This document shows, piece by piece, positions 8,442 through 18,164 of a stretch of 64,000 nucleotides of DNA. Under the pieces are notes generated by a model. It was given only the letters and a program-made list of their open reading frames with translations, searched no databases and was not told where the DNA came from. The translations under genes and the position numbers were made by a program. Numbering within the stretch: position 1 is the first letter of the stretch; each line of letters opens with the position of its first letter. The DNA is from DATEOR01 sp963841425 (GTDB lineage Bacteria; Actinomycetota; Thermoleophilia; Gaiellales; Gaiellaceae), in contig CAWJCL010000002.1 of assembly GCA_963841425.1 (NCBI GenBank), forward strand, positions 682,001 to 746,000. Direction: 5' to 3'.

Positions 8442-9455
8442 TTACCTGCGCAGCGTCAGGAGGCCCGTGACTGCCGCGCCCGCTCCGGCGAGCACGGCCG
8501 CGCCGAGGGCCCCTTTGCGCTCGGCCAGCCATGCCTGGGCGCTCATGCCGTGCGCCTTCTCGTCGAAGCGGCCGTGCGCGCCCGGGTCGCCGGGCACCGG
8601 CTCGAAGAGGTTGTACGGGCGCTCGGGATCGAGCGGCTTGGCCTTCATCTGCTGGGAGCCATAGGCCGTTTTCGCCAAGTACCACTCGGCGAGCCAGGGA
8701 GCGAGCTTGTTGCCCCAGATCGTGTAGAGCGTCGGCACACCGACGTAGAGCTCTCTGCGCTTCGCGTGGGCGGCCCAGTACACGGCTCTGGCCCCGACTT
8801 CGGGCTGGTAGATCGGCGGGACCGGCATCGGGTGCTTCTGCGTCTTTGCCAGACAGTGGTCGAACTGAGGCGTGTTCAGCCCCGGGAGCTGAACCATCGT
8901 CATGTGCACGTTCGACCCGCGGTGCCTGAGCTCACAGCGAACGGACTCGAAGAAGCCCTTCATCGCGTGCTTCGCGCCGCAGTAGGGCGCCTGGAGCGGG
9001 ATCCCGCGGTAGGCCATGGCCGAGCCGACCTGGACGATCGTCCCTCTATCCCTCTTCAGCATCCGCTCGAGCGCCGCACGCGTGCCCCACACGGCTCCCA
9101 GGTAGGTGACCTCCGTGGCGCGGCGGAACTCCTCGGGCTCGATCTCCATGAATTCCGCAAAGACGGTGGTCATCGCATCGTTCACCCAGACGTCGATGGC
9201 ACCGAGCGCTTCCTCGACCGTCTGTGCGGCCGCGCCGACCTGCTCCTGGTTGGAGACGTCGGTGGACAAGGGGAGTGCCTTGCCGCCCCGCGCCTCGACG
9301 TCCTTGACGGCGCCCTCGAGCCCTTCGCGGCCGCGCGCGATCAGGGCGACGGACGCACCGTGCTCGGCGAACTCACAGGCGATCGCCCGGCCCACACCGG
9401 ACGTCGCGCCGGTGACGACGACGACTTCCTTCATCCTCTTGGGGGGTGCCCCCAT
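8442..9455 (-). CDS. SDR family oxidoreductase with C-terminal membrane anchor
   Basis: 337 residues. The Rossmann motif TGATSGVGRA lies near residue 15, and the catalytic serine and YCGAKH (Tyr-x3-Lys) lie near 145-165, so this is a classical short-chain dehydrogenase using NAD(P). The last 22 residues are hydrophobic (ALGAAVLAGAGAAVTGLL) followed by Arg-Arg, a probable tail anchor also seen on the neighbouring FAD/Fe-S enzyme. ATG at 9455 is used; ATG at 9434 would remove seven residues and is equally credible. The substrate is unknown. Confidence 0.85.
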   Translation of the reverse strand: MGAPPKRMKEVVVVTGATSGVGRAIACEFAEHGASVALIARGREGLEGAVKDVEARGGKALPLSTDVSNQEQVGAAAQTVEEALGAIDVWVNDAMTTVFAEFMEIEPEEFRRATEVTYLGAVWGTRAALERMLKRDRGTIVQVGSAMAYRGIPLQAPYCGAKHAMKGFFESVRCELRHRGSNVHMTMVQLPGLNTPQFDHCLAKTQKHPMPVPPIYQPEVGARAVYWAAHAKRRELYVGVPTLYTIWGNKLAPWLAEWYLAKTAYGSQQMKAKPLDPERPYNLFEPVPGDPGAHGRFDEKAHGMSAQAWLAERKGALGAAVLAGAGAAVTGLLTLRR

Positions 9456-9473
9456 TCCCGACTGCCAAACCGA

Positions 9474-12400
9474 TCAGCGGAGCGCCTTCGTCGCGCCCAG
9501 GAGCGAGCCCGCGATCAGCGCGCCCGCACCGGCCAGGAAACCGGCACGGAGCGCCTTCACGCTCCCGGGTGCCGGAGGCCGCACGTCGTAGTACGACTCT
9601 TCGGGCCTGGGGCCCGGCACGCCGTCCGGCCCGTGGTCGAGCGCCATCTTCATGGCCTGCGCGAGATGAAGCGCCCGGCGGCCGGTGTCTCCCTGTTCGA
9701 TCTGCGTCTTGCACGAGAACCCGTTGGCGAGCACGAGGCGGTCGACCGGAAGGTCGCGCACGGCCGGCAGGAGTCCCTGCTCCCCGGCCGCCATTGAGAC
9801 GTCGTGGTGGCCCGCTTCGAACCCCCACGACCCGGCCAGCCCGCAACAACCGGCCTGGATCGTCTCTGCTTCGACACCCATGCGTCCGAGCAGCTTCAGC
9901 TCGGGATCGATTCCGCCCGTCGCCTTGTGATGGCAATGCCCCCAGACGAAGGCCTCGCGCTCGAGCCGGGGGGCCTCGACGCCGAACTCCTCGAAGAACT
10001 CGGCGAAGTGGTAGGAGCTCCCCGCGAGGCGCCGCGCGTCCTGGTCGCGCGGGAGGAGCTTCGTTAGCTCGTCCTTGAAGACGGCGAGGCAGCTGGGCTC
10101 CATGCCGACGATCGGAACGCCGTCCCGGTACCACTCCCGCAGCTGCTCGAGGTTGCGCCGGAGATAGCGCTCCGCGAGATCCAGGAACCCGTAGTCGTAG
10201 AGCGGGCGGCCGCAGCAGACGTGACCCTGCGGCATGACGACATGCCACCCCGCCGCCTCGATCGCCTCGACCGCGGCGACCCCGACGTCCGTGTGGAAGC
10301 GGTTGTTGAACGTGTCGGGGAAGAGGACGACCCTGCGCCCGTGCGGGTTCCTGCTGCCGCCGCGGCGCCGGAACCATTCCTGCAGCGTGAGCGGCGCGAA
10401 TGTGGGCATTTCGCGCTTCTGCGTCATCCCGGCCGCAAGCTTGAGCGCCTGCTCGAACGGCGGCGTCCGGCTCAGGACGTTGACGAGGCCAGGCGTCTTC
10501 GAGCCGAGGCGCGCGACCCGGTCGATGAGGCCGAACGCGTAGGCGTGGCGAGGACGGGCCTTCAGGCCCTCGAAGCGGTGGTGGAGAAACTCCGCCTTGA
10601 GCGTCGGCATGTCCACGTGCACCGGGCAGTCGCTCGTGCACCCCTTGCAGGCGAGGCAGAGGTCCAGCGCCTCCATCACCTCGTCGCTCTGCCAACCGTC
10701 GGTGATCACATCCCCCTGCAACATCTCCCAGAGGAGTCGCGCACGGCCACGTGTGGTGTGCATCTCCTCGCGCGTGACCATGAAGCTGGGGCACATGACG
10801 TTCTCGCCGTCCGGCTGCCGGCACTTGCCGACGCCGACGCAGCGGAGGGTGGCATGGGCGAAATCGCCGCCGTCGTCGGCGTAGGCGAACTTCACGTCCG
10901 GCTGCCACGGGTGATAGTCGGCCCCGAGCTTGAGGTTCTCGTCGAGGCGGTAGGGATCGACGACCTTGCCCGGGTTCATCTTCCAGTCGGGATCCCAGAT
11001 GCGCTTGAACTCGCGGAACGCTTCGACGATCTCGGGCCCGTACTGCTTCTCGAGGAGCTCTGCGCGCTGCTGGCCGTCTCCGTGCTCCCCGGAGAGCGAG
11101 CCCCCGTAGGAGACGCAGAGGTCGGCGGCCTGCTCCATGAAGGCGCGGTAACGCTCGATTCCCTGCTTCGTCCGCAAGTCGAAATTGATCCGCGAGTGGA
11201 CGCACCCCTGCCCGATATGCCCGTACATCGCGCCGCGGTAGCCGTACTCGTCGTAGAGCGTCTTCAGGTCGGCCATGTAGTCGCCGACCCGCTCGGGGGG
11301 AACCGCCGAATCCTCCCACCCCGGCCAGTGGTCCTCTCCGTCCGGTGGAAACGCCGTCGCGCCGAGGCCCGCCTCGCGCACCTGCCACAGCTTCTGCTCC
11401 TGCTCCTCGTCCTCGAAGATGCTGACGTCGTCCGTCGCGCACCCGTGCTCGAAGGCGTTCGCAGCGAAGCGTTCCGCGCGCTCGCGTGCCTCCTCCCGCG
11501 AGTCGCAGCCGAACTCGACGAGGAGCCAGGCGCCGCGGTCGAGGTCGTTGCCGGGGAGCTCGGAGAGTGCCGACGGGTGCATGTTCTGTTGCATCTCGTC
11601 CTCGAAGAGCCGGTGGTCGATCGCCTCGAGCGCGATCGGGCCGTGCTCCATGATCCACGCCACCTGGCGCCCCGCTTCGCAGATGTCGTCGAAGCGAAGC
11701 ACGACGAGCTCGCGGGTGAGCATCGCCGGGGTGAGGTAGAGCTTCGCCTGCAGCGTGGTCGCAACCGTCCCTTCGGTGCCGACCAGCGCCCGGGCGACGT
11801 TGAAGCCCTTCTCCGGCAGCAGGTCGTCCAGGTTGTAGCCCGAGACGCGACGAGGAACCTCGTCGACGGGCGCGAACCGGGCGCGGATGAGATCCGCGTA
11901 GCGGTCGCGCAGGTCGCGCAGGCCGGCGTAGATCTCGGCACGGCGGCCACCCTCCTGGAGGATCGCGTCGAACTCCTGGTCGGAGGTCTCGCCGACCCAC
12001 ATGCGGAGCCCGTCGTACGTCACGACCTCGAGGGAGTGGACGTTGTCGGACGTGCGCGGCCCGTGTCCGTAGAGCTGCGCCTGCACCGAGTGGATGCCGC
12101 AGGAGTTGTTGCCGATGTTTCCCCCGATCGCGCAGTAGCTGTGCGTCGAGGGATCGGGACCGAAGATCCACCCCCATTTCCCCGTGTGCTCGTTCAGCTT
12201 CTCGTTGATCGCCCCCGGCCGAGCGACGACGGTGTGGTCGGACATGTCGGGATCGTCGAAGTCGTGCAGGTACTTCGTGAAGTCGATGACGACCGCGTAG
12301 TTGACGGTCTCGCCCGACAGGCTCGTTCCACACCCCCGTGGAAGGAGCGGCGCGCCGAAGTCGCGACAGATGCGGTGCGTCTCGACGACGTCGTCGAGCG

Positions 12401-12623
12401 TCTTCGGAAGGACGACTCCGATCGGCGGCTGGCGGTAGTTCGAGGCGTCGGTGGCATAGAGGGCGCGGCTCGCGGTGTCGAAGCGGACCTCGCCCTCGAC
12501 GGCGTTTCGGAGCGCCTTCGAAAGCCCGGCGCGGTCGACCTCCACCATGGAGGCCATCCCGCCCCGAAAGCGTGTGTCCACCCGCGCCGGGACCGCCGTC
12601 TTCTGCCTTTGCAGGCTTCTCAT
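9474..12623 (-). CDS. FAD-linked oxidase/Fe-S oxidoreductase fusion (D-2-hydroxyacid dehydrogenase type)
   Basis: 1049 residues. The N-terminal PCMH-type FAD domain (about 60-290) carries LLPRGCGTSLSGETVN and GGNIGNNSCG; a C-terminal FAD-oxidase cap follows (to about 530). A ferredoxin-like part contains CLACKGCTSDCPV (near 660) and an earlier cysteine cluster (CVGVGKC), and a GlpC/CCG-type part has CCGRPLYDYG and CCGLAGSWGFE. This GlcD-GlpC fusion occurs in Ydij-like D-2-hydroxyglutarate or D-lactate dehydrogenases. The extreme C-terminus (about 1020-1045) is a hydrophobic anchor. ATGs at codons 23 and 26 are alternative starts. Its first ATG overlaps the stop of the enolase-superfamily gene. 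Confidence 0.9.
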   Translation of the reverse strand: MRSLQRQKTAVPARVDTRFRGGMASMVEVDRAGLSKALRNAVEGEVRFDTASRALYATDASNYRQPPIGVVLPKTLDDVVETHRICRDFGAPLLPRGCGTSLSGETVNYAVVIDFTKYLHDFDDPDMSDHTVVARPGAINEKLNEHTGKWGWIFGPDPSTHSYCAIGGNIGNNSCGIHSVQAQLYGHGPRTSDNVHSLEVVTYDGLRMWVGETSDQEFDAILQEGGRRAEIYAGLRDLRDRYADLIRARFAPVDEVPRRVSGYNLDDLLPEKGFNVARALVGTEGTVATTLQAKLYLTPAMLTRELVVLRFDDICEAGRQVAWIMEHGPIALEAIDHRLFEDEMQQNMHPSALSELPGNDLDRGAWLLVEFGCDSREEARERAERFAANAFEHGCATDDVSIFEDEEQEQKLWQVREAGLGATAFPPDGEDHWPGWEDSAVPPERVGDYMADLKTLYDEYGYRGAMYGHIGQGCVHSRINFDLRTKQGIERYRAFMEQAADLCVSYGGSLSGEHGDGQQRAELLEKQYGPEIVEAFREFKRIWDPDWKMNPGKVVDPYRLDENLKLGADYHPWQPDVKFAYADDGGDFAHATLRCVGVGKCRQPDGENVMCPSFMVTREEMHTTRGRARLLWEMLQGDVITDGWQSDEVMEALDLCLACKGCTSDCPVHVDMPTLKAEFLHHRFEGLKARPRHAYAFGLIDRVARLGSKTPGLVNVLSRTPPFEQALKLAAGMTQKREMPTFAPLTLQEWFRRRGGSRNPHGRRVVLFPDTFNNRFHTDVGVAAVEAIEAAGWHVVMPQGHVCCGRPLYDYGFLDLAERYLRRNLEQLREWYRDGVPIVGMEPSCLAVFKDELTKLLPRDQDARRLAGSSYHFAEFFEEFGVEAPRLEREAFVWGHCHHKATGGIDPELKLLGRMGVEAETIQAGCCGLAGSWGFEAGHHDVSMAAGEQGLLPAVRDLPVDRLVLANGFSCKTQIEQGDTGRRALHLAQAMKMALDHGPDGVPGPRPEESYYDVRPPAPGSVKALRAGFLAGAGALIAGSLLGATKALR

Positions 12624-13744
12624 GCTGCGAACGTCTCCGCGTCGACGCGCTTCAGCTCGAGCCCGTGCCCCGGTCGGGAGCGGTCAGGCACGAGACGGCC
12701 TTCATCCGGCTCGAGCGTGCCGTCGAAGAGGAGGCTCTCGACGCGCACATGGTCGTGGAAGTACTCGAGGTGGCGCAGATTCGGCACGGCGCAGAACGCG
12801 TGAGCCGAGACGGCGGGGGCGCAGTGCCCCGAGACGTCCAGCGAATACGAGCGCGCGGCGCCGGCGGCTCTCGAGCATCCCCGTGATGCCTCCGCAGCGC
12901 GTGACGTCGAGCTGGAGGCAGTCGACGGCCCCCGCCTCGAGAAGATTGACCGCGTCACGGAGAACGTAGGCGTACTCGCCCGCCGCGATGTCGAGGCCGG
13001 CCGGACCGCGGTCGCGCAGAAGGCGCAACCCCTCGAGGTCGGCGGACGACACAGGCTCCTCGAACCAGCACACTCCCCAGCGCTCCTGGAAGCGTTGGGC
13101 CCATGCGAGCGCCTGCTTACGGGAGAGCGCCCCATTTGCATCGACGAAGAGCTCGGCGTCTCCGATCGCGTCGCGCACCGCGTCGAGACGGGCCGGGTCC
13201 TTTTCCGGGTGCCGCGACGTCTTGAGCTTCACGCGCGGGACTCCCTCCGCGACCCAGCCCCCGAGCTGCTCCGCCAGGCGGGAGAGCGGGTAGTTCGTGA
13301 AGCCGCCGGAACCGTAGACCGGGACGCTCGTCGTGCGCGCGGTCGAGGACGTCGACGAGGGGCAGCTCGAGGAGTCGGGCCTTCAGATCCCAGAGCGCGA
13401 TGTCCACGGCCGAGAGCGCCATGAACCCCATCCCCGGCCGCCCGACGTTTCGCAGCGACGCGGCCATTGCCTCCCAGGCCGAGCGCACTGCCATCGCATC
13501 CCGCCCCTCGACGACCTCGGCAAGCTTGCTCTCCACGAGACCGGCGACGGCCTCGTGCCCGTAGGTGTAGCCCAGACCGGTGCGACCACCCGCCTCGATT
13601 TCGACGACGACGATCGTCGTCGAATCCCACACGAGCGTCCCATCGGACTCCTTGCCGTCCGGCCCGTCGGTCGGGACGGTGAAAGCCTCGGCGGCAACCC
13701 GCTCGATTGACGGCGTCGGTCGCTACATCGCTGACGGAAGCCAT
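12620..13744 (-). pseudogene. Mandelate racemase/muconate lactonizing enzyme family, frameshifted
   Basis: Enolase-superfamily enzyme readable only with three frame changes. The pieces are an N-terminal domain with FTVPTDGP and STTIVVVEIEAGGRTGLGYTYG; then VPVYGSGGFTNY and the catalytic KLK (near 13230); metal ligands in VDANG, WFEEPV and GEYAYV; and a C-terminal part with LDVSGHCAP through FHDHVR. Shifts fall near 13720, 13340 and 12870. All the catalytic residues are present once joined, so this may be an intact gene with sequence errors rather than a decayed one. It probably dehydrates or isomerises a sugar acid. The stop overlaps the ATG of the FAD/Fe-S gene. Confidence 0.75.
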
Positions 13745-13748
13745 GCCC

Positions 13749-15546
13749 CTAGCCCTTGTAGGGGAGTGACTCCTTGAACTCCTGCAACTTGCCCAGGAGC
13801 GACTTCTCCATGATGCCGGTGCGCTCGGGATCGCCCTTCGCGACGGCCATCGCCATCTTCTTCGCCTGCTCGAGCTTGATGTGCGGCGGCAGCGGCGGCG
13901 TCTCGGGGTCGACCTTCACCTCGAGCACGACCGGACGGTCGGAGGAGAACGCCTCGGCCCACGCGCCGGCCATGTCGTCGCCTCGGTCGCAGTAGATCCC
14001 GTGCAGGCCGACCAGCTCCGCGTACTTCGCGTACGGGACCGAAGGGATGTACTGGGATCCCATGAACTTCGGGATCCCCGGCCAGCACGCGCTGCTCCCA
14101 CGTCACCTGGTTCAGGTCCTCGTTGTTGAAGATGCAGAAGATGAGCCGTGGGTCCTCGAAGCGCTCGAGGTAGCGCTTGACGGTGATCATCTCGTTCATG
14201 CCGTTCATCTGGAACGCGCCGTCGCCTACGATCGCGACGACCGGGCGGTGCGGGAAGGCGAACTTGGCTGCGATCGCATACGGCGTGCCGGGCCCCATCG
14301 TCGCGAGCGTTCCGGAGAGCGAGGCCAGCATCCCCTTGCGGAGGCGAAGCTGGCGCGCCCACCAGTTGGTCGACGAGCCGGAGTCGGCCGTGATGATCGC
14401 GTCGTCCGGAAGCGCCTGCGAGAGCTCCCACATGACGCGCTGCGGATTCATCGGGTCGCCGTCGAGCATCGCGCGGTCTTCGATCACACGCCACCACTCC
14501 TCGACGCCGCTCTCGATCGCCTCGCGCCAGGAGCGGTCTTCCTTGCGCTCGAGGAGCGGGATGAGCTCGCGCAGCGTCGCCTTGGAATCACCCACGAGCT
14601 GAACGTCCATGGGGTAGCGGATCCCGATCATGCGGGCGTCGATGTCGATCTCGACGCCGCGGGCCTGGCCCTCCTTCGGAAGCCATTCGGCGTACGGGAA
14701 GCTCGTCCCGATCATGAAGAGGGTGTCGCAGCCCTGCACCATGTCGTAGCTCGGCTTCGAGCCGAGGAGGCCGATCGGACCGGTGACGAAAGGCAGGTCG
14801 TCGGGGAGCGCATCGCGGCCGAGAAGCGCCTTCGCCACCCCGGCGCCGAGCAGCTCCGCGGTCTCGACGACCTCGTCCGCCGCCTTCTTCGCCCCCTGGC
14901 CGATGAGGATGGCGACTTTCTCGCCCTCGTTCAGGATGTCCGCCGCCCGCTTCAAATCCTCCTGCTGGGGCAGCACGCGCGGCTCCGAGTAGCCGATGCT
15001 CGTGTAGACGGCGCCGTGCTCGCGCGGGGGCGAGGAGACGGCCGACTCTTCCTGAACGTCGCTCGGGAAGATGAGCGTGGCCACGCCCCGCTCGGCAAGC
15101 GCCGTACGGATCCCCCTGTCGATGAGCTGGCGCGCCTGGGCCGGATGGGAACACGTGTTCACGAACTCCGAGACGTCCTTGAAGAGGGTGTTCAGGTCGA
15201 CTTCCTGCTGGTAATGCGCGCCCAGCGAGATCCGCTTCTGCTGCCCGACGATCGCGAGCACGGGCTGGTGGTCGAGCTTCGCGTCGTAGAGCCCGTTCAG
15301 GAGATGGATGGCGCCCGGCCCCGAGGTTGCGATGCAGACACCGATTTCCCCGGTGAACTTGGCGTGGCCGCACGCCATGAAGGCGGCCATCTCCTCATGG
15401 CGCACCTGGATGAACTCGGGATCACCCTCCGCGCGGTCGAATGCGCCCAGGAACCCGTTGATCCCGTCACCCGGATAGCCGAAGATTCTGTGGACGCCCC
15501 ATTCGGTGAGACGTTCGAGTACGTAGTCGGCGACGAGCTGGGACAT
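13749..15546 (-). CDS. Thiamine-diphosphate enzyme (pyruvate oxidase/acetolactate synthase type), one frameshift
   Basis: About 598 residues when joined. The PYR domain at the start has FGYPGDGINGF and the catalytic-glutamate region IQVRHEEMAAFMA; the middle domain follows, and the PP domain has GDGAFQMNGMNEM and ends the diphosphate motif at FNNEDLNQ. At about 14072 an extra C in a CCC run moves the reading into another frame, where the expected MGSQYIPSVPYAKYAELVG continues to the TAG at 13749. The family includes PoxB-like decarboxylating oxidases; with the acetate transporter and hydroxyacid dehydrogenase downstream, pyruvate-to-acetate chemistry is plausible but unproven. No PoxB-like membrane-binding tail is obvious. 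Confidence 0.85.
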
Positions 15547-15555
15547 GGGAACCTC

Positions 15556-15931
15556 CTAGTCGGTGCTGTAGGCGAGAGTGGTCATGAGCGCGTTTTCGGC
15601 CTGGCGAGAATCCAGGCGCGAGTGCTGAACGACGATGGGCAAGTCGGACTCGATCGTGCTCGCGTACTCCGTCGCGCGCGGGATCGACTCGGGATCGTCG
15701 AGCTTGTCGAAGCGGACGTGCACGGTTCGGCGGGCCGGGACGGTGACCCGGTACGGGCCGGCGGGGTTTCGGTCGGCGAAAATACACCCGGATCTCGACC
15801 GTCGCGTCGGAATCGTTCGCGTTCAGGATGCAGGCCGTCTCGTGGCTCTGCATCGGCTCGGGCCCGTGGCTCCCCTCGGGGATGTAGCCCTCCGCGATCG
15901 CCCAGCGCCGCTTGCCGATGCCGTCTTTCAT
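15556..15931 (-). CDS. Sensory rhodopsin transducer (ASRT) family protein, one frameshift
   Basis: About 125 residues when joined. It opens with RRWAIAEGYIPEGSHGPEP, SHETACILNAND and VEIRVYF, and after a one-base shift at the TTTT run near 15780 continues with GPYRVTVPARRTVHVRF and IESDLPIVVQHSRLD to the TAG at 15558-15556. This is the beta-sandwich family of Anabaena sensory rhodopsin transducer; most bacterial members have no rhodopsin partner and some may bind carbohydrate or DNA. No opsin gene is in the window. It lies 10 bp upstream of the thiamine-diphosphate gene and is probably co-transcribed. Confidence 0.8.
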
Positions 15932-15971
15932 CGTTACCCGATGGTTCCCGGCCGTTTGGGGGTGAAACACG

Positions 15972-17045
15972 TCATGCGCTCAGAGCCTCCTGGGCGCGTT
16001 CGGCCTCGACGCCGCCGCCGCGCAGCAGGTCGTAGGCCGCCGATTCCACCTGATGGACGATGACCATGGTGGTGAGGTCGTGCGCTTCCTCGGCCACGGC
16101 CCGCGCCCGGTGGACGGCCTCGAGCGCATGACGGTGCGACTGCTGCTCGTCGCGGCGCTCCTCGACCTCGGCGGCCAGCTCTCTCACCGCGCAGGCCAGG
16201 TCCCGGATCGCCCGCACGAGATCCGGCGGTGACTCGACGTCCTCTCGCAGGCGGCGGGCGATCGCACCCGCCAGAACCCGGACGTTGCCGACGGCGAGCC
16301 CGAGCTCGTCGACGGCGGCGGCATAGGGCTCGAGCCCGGGGCGAGACCGGCGCCCGATGCGGCTCAGCCGGGCAGCGGACTTGCCCATTCCGAGAGCCTC
16401 CTCCATCGAATCCACCCGCTCGTCGAGCGCCGCGACTCGGTGGGCGACCTGCTCCGCGAGCGCCCGGTCTCGCCGTTCGAGCGCGTCGGCAGCCTGGTTC
16501 AGTGCCTCGCCCAGCTCCTCGAAAACCGGCTGCGCCGCGCCGCGCACCACCCTCAGCGGGTCGAGGGGGAAGAGAACCTGGGCGACGAGGAGCGCGACCG
16601 CGCCTCCCACGAGCGCATCGACGAACCGCTCGGTGGCGAGGTGGCCCTGTACGGGGACGGCGACGACGAGAATTGCCCAGATTCCCGCCTGGCCGATGAA
16701 GAGCGGGCTCTGAAAGAGGACGAGGGCCGCCAGCATCGCCAGGGCCGAGACGAAGGCGAGCTGCCAGGCGCCGCTCCCGAGCGCGCGTCCCAGTAGATCG
16801 GCGACCGCGATGCCCACCGCAACGCCGAGCACCATCTCGACCGCCTGGCGGCCGCGATGACCCGCCGAGCATCCGAGCGCGACGAGGGCGGCGACCGGGG
16901 CGAAGAACGGGCTGTCGTGACCCGGGATGAGCCCGGCGAGGAACCAGGCGAGACCCGCGGCCGCGGCGGCCTGGAGGATGGCCGGCCCCGCGGAGCGGAC
17001 ACGCGCCGCCCGCTCGCGCAGGGCCGAGTTCCAGTCAGGCTTCAT
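15972..17045 (-). CDS. FUSC family membrane protein
   Basis: 357 residues. The N-terminal half has six hydrophobic segments (about 20-185) including the FFAPVAALVALG block typical of FUSC/aromatic acid exporter N-termini; the C-terminal half is a long helical cytoplasmic domain rich in Glu, Arg and Ala, likely coiled coil. FUSC proteins are thought to be efflux components for aromatic acids. The ATG at 17045-17043 overlaps the ATG of the divergent YaaH-type gene (CATG); if both starts are right, neither gene has a leader of its own. A start farther downstream is possible. Confidence 0.75.
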   Translation of the reverse strand: MKPDWNSALRERAARVRSAGPAILQAAAAAGLAWFLAGLIPGHDSPFFAPVAALVALGCSAGHRGRQAVEMVLGVAVGIAVADLLGRALGSGAWQLAFVSALAMLAALVLFQSPLFIGQAGIWAILVVAVPVQGHLATERFVDALVGGAVALLVAQVLFPLDPLRVVRGAAQPVFEELGEALNQAADALERRDRALAEQVAHRVAALDERVDSMEEALGMGKSAARLSRIGRRSRPGLEPYAAAVDELGLAVGNVRVLAGAIARRLREDVESPPDLVRAIRDLACAVRELAAEVEERRDEQQSHRHALEAVHRARAVAEEAHDLTTMVIVHQVESAAYDLLRGGGVEAERAQEALSA

Positions 17046-17655
17046 GGGCGCGACGCTGATCGTTGCCGCGCACATGGCAGGCTGGTACGGGAACGAGACG
17101 ACCCCGGAGTTCCTCTTCCCGTTCGCCGCCATGTTCGGCGGCGTCGCCCAGTTCGCGGCGGGAATGTGGTCGTACAAGGCGCGTGACGTCCTGGCAACCG
17201 CGATGCACGGGATGTGGGGCTCGTTCTGGATGGCGTACGGCATCCTCTTCGCCCTCGGGGCGACGGGAACGCTCACGCTGCCGACGGGGAAGTTCGTCGG
17301 CCTCGGCTTCTGGTTCATCGCCCTCGCCGCGGTGACCGCAGTCGGCGCTCTTGCTGCGTTGGCCGAGAGCCTCGCCTTGTTCGCCGTCCTCTCGACGCTC
17401 GCAACCGGCTCCGTGCTGGCGGCGATCGCCCTCATCACGGGCTCGAGCGGCTGGGAGACCGTCGCAGGCTGGGTCTTCGTCTTCTCGGCGGGGTTTGCCT
17501 GGTACACGGCGAGCGCGATGATGCTCGCGAGCGTCTTCGGCCGGACCGTGCTCCCGCTCGGGAAGTACTCGAAGAGCGCGAACGTGCCCGGCCGCCAGCC
17601 GACGACGCCGATCGAGTACGAGTACGGCGAGCCTGGAGTCAAGCAGGGCCAGTAG
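17044..17655 (+). CDS. GPR1/FUN34/YaaH-type acetate transporter, possibly short at the N-terminus
   Basis: 203 residues from ATG at 17044, with six hydrophobic segments, including TM1 GATLIVAAHMAGWYGNE and the family block FGGVAQFAAGMWSYKARD. Family members usually have about 15-25 residues before TM1; here that region would be antisense to the start of the FUSC gene, although the frame stays open upstream. It is followed by a strong hairpin terminator. It belongs to the same family as the protein at 7771-8436 but differs in sequence, so these are two transporters rather than a recent duplication. Confidence 0.8.
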   Translation: MGATLIVAAHMAGWYGNETTPEFLFPFAAMFGGVAQFAAGMWSYKARDVLATAMHGMWGSFWMAYGILFALGATGTLTLPTGKFVGLGFWFIALAAVTAVGALAALAESLALFAVLSTLATGSVLAAIALITGSSGWETVAGWVFVFSAGFAWYTASAMMLASVFGRTVLPLGKYSKSANVPGRQPTTPIEYEYGEPGVKQGQ

Positions 17656-17674
17656 GGAGCCACTCGCGCCGCAA

Positions 17675-17724
17675 CCGCCCGGTGCCGCCGCACCCGCCTC
17701 CCCAGGTGCGGCGGCACCGGGCGG
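17675..17724 (+). terminator. Terminator hairpin after the acetate transporter gene
   Basis: Perfect 20-bp stem (17675-17694 with 17705-17724) and a 10-base loop, beginning 19 bases after the transporter stop. It has a weak T-containing tail (GTTCCCTTCCT). It separates the transporter from the MarR operon that starts 36 bases later. Confidence 0.8.
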
Positions 17725-17759
17725 ATACGTTCCCTTCCTAAAGCTACGATGCGCCCGCG

Positions 17760-18164
17760 ATGGCGTTCGACGTCACCGACTACCAGGCGGTCGCCTCCTT
17801 TCGCGCCGCTCTCAGGCGCTTCCTTCGCGTCAGCGAGGAGGCGTCCCGCCGGCACGGGTTGACGCCACGCCGGCACCTGCTGCTCCTCATGATCAAAGGA
17901 GCCCCGGGCGGCGCCGAGCAGTCGACCGTCAGTGAGCTCTCCGAGCGTCTACAGCTCGCCCAGAGCACCGTCACGGAGCTCGTCCAGCGCTCCGAGGAGG
18001 CAGGTCTCGTGCGGAGGGAGCAGTCGGGTTCCGACGGCCGCGTCGCGCACCTCTCGTTGACGCCGCTCGGCGAGGAGCGCCTCGCCGCGTTGCACCACGA
18101 GCTCGCGGACGAGCGCACGCTCCTTCGCAAGCACCTCGACTCGGAACAGGAGGGGAGCCGATGA
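17760..18164 (+). CDS. MarR family transcriptional regulator
   Basis: 134 residues with the MarR winged-helix layout. The recognition region is SELSERLQLAQSTVTELVQR (about 58-78), followed by the wing segment GLVRREQSGSDGRVAHLSLT; dimerisation helices lie at both ends. MarR proteins usually sense small phenolic or oxidising compounds and repress nearby genes. Its stop overlaps the start of the DUF892 gene as ATGA, so the two are co-expressed, and it probably controls its own operon. Confidence 0.9.
   Translation: MAFDVTDYQAVASFRAALRRFLRVSEEASRRHGLTPRRHLLLLMIKGAPGGAEQSTVSELSERLQLAQSTVTELVQRSEEAGLVRREQSGSDGRVAHLSLTPLGEERLAALHHELADERTLLRKHLDSEQEGSR

Noticed and set aside
10221..12803. Very long open frame on the plus strand opposite the FAD/Fe-S dehydrogenase
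   Set aside because: It mirrors the real gene, as expected from GC3-rich codons on the other strand. The translation has no recognisable domain, while the minus-strand frame has clear FAD and Fe-S motifs.
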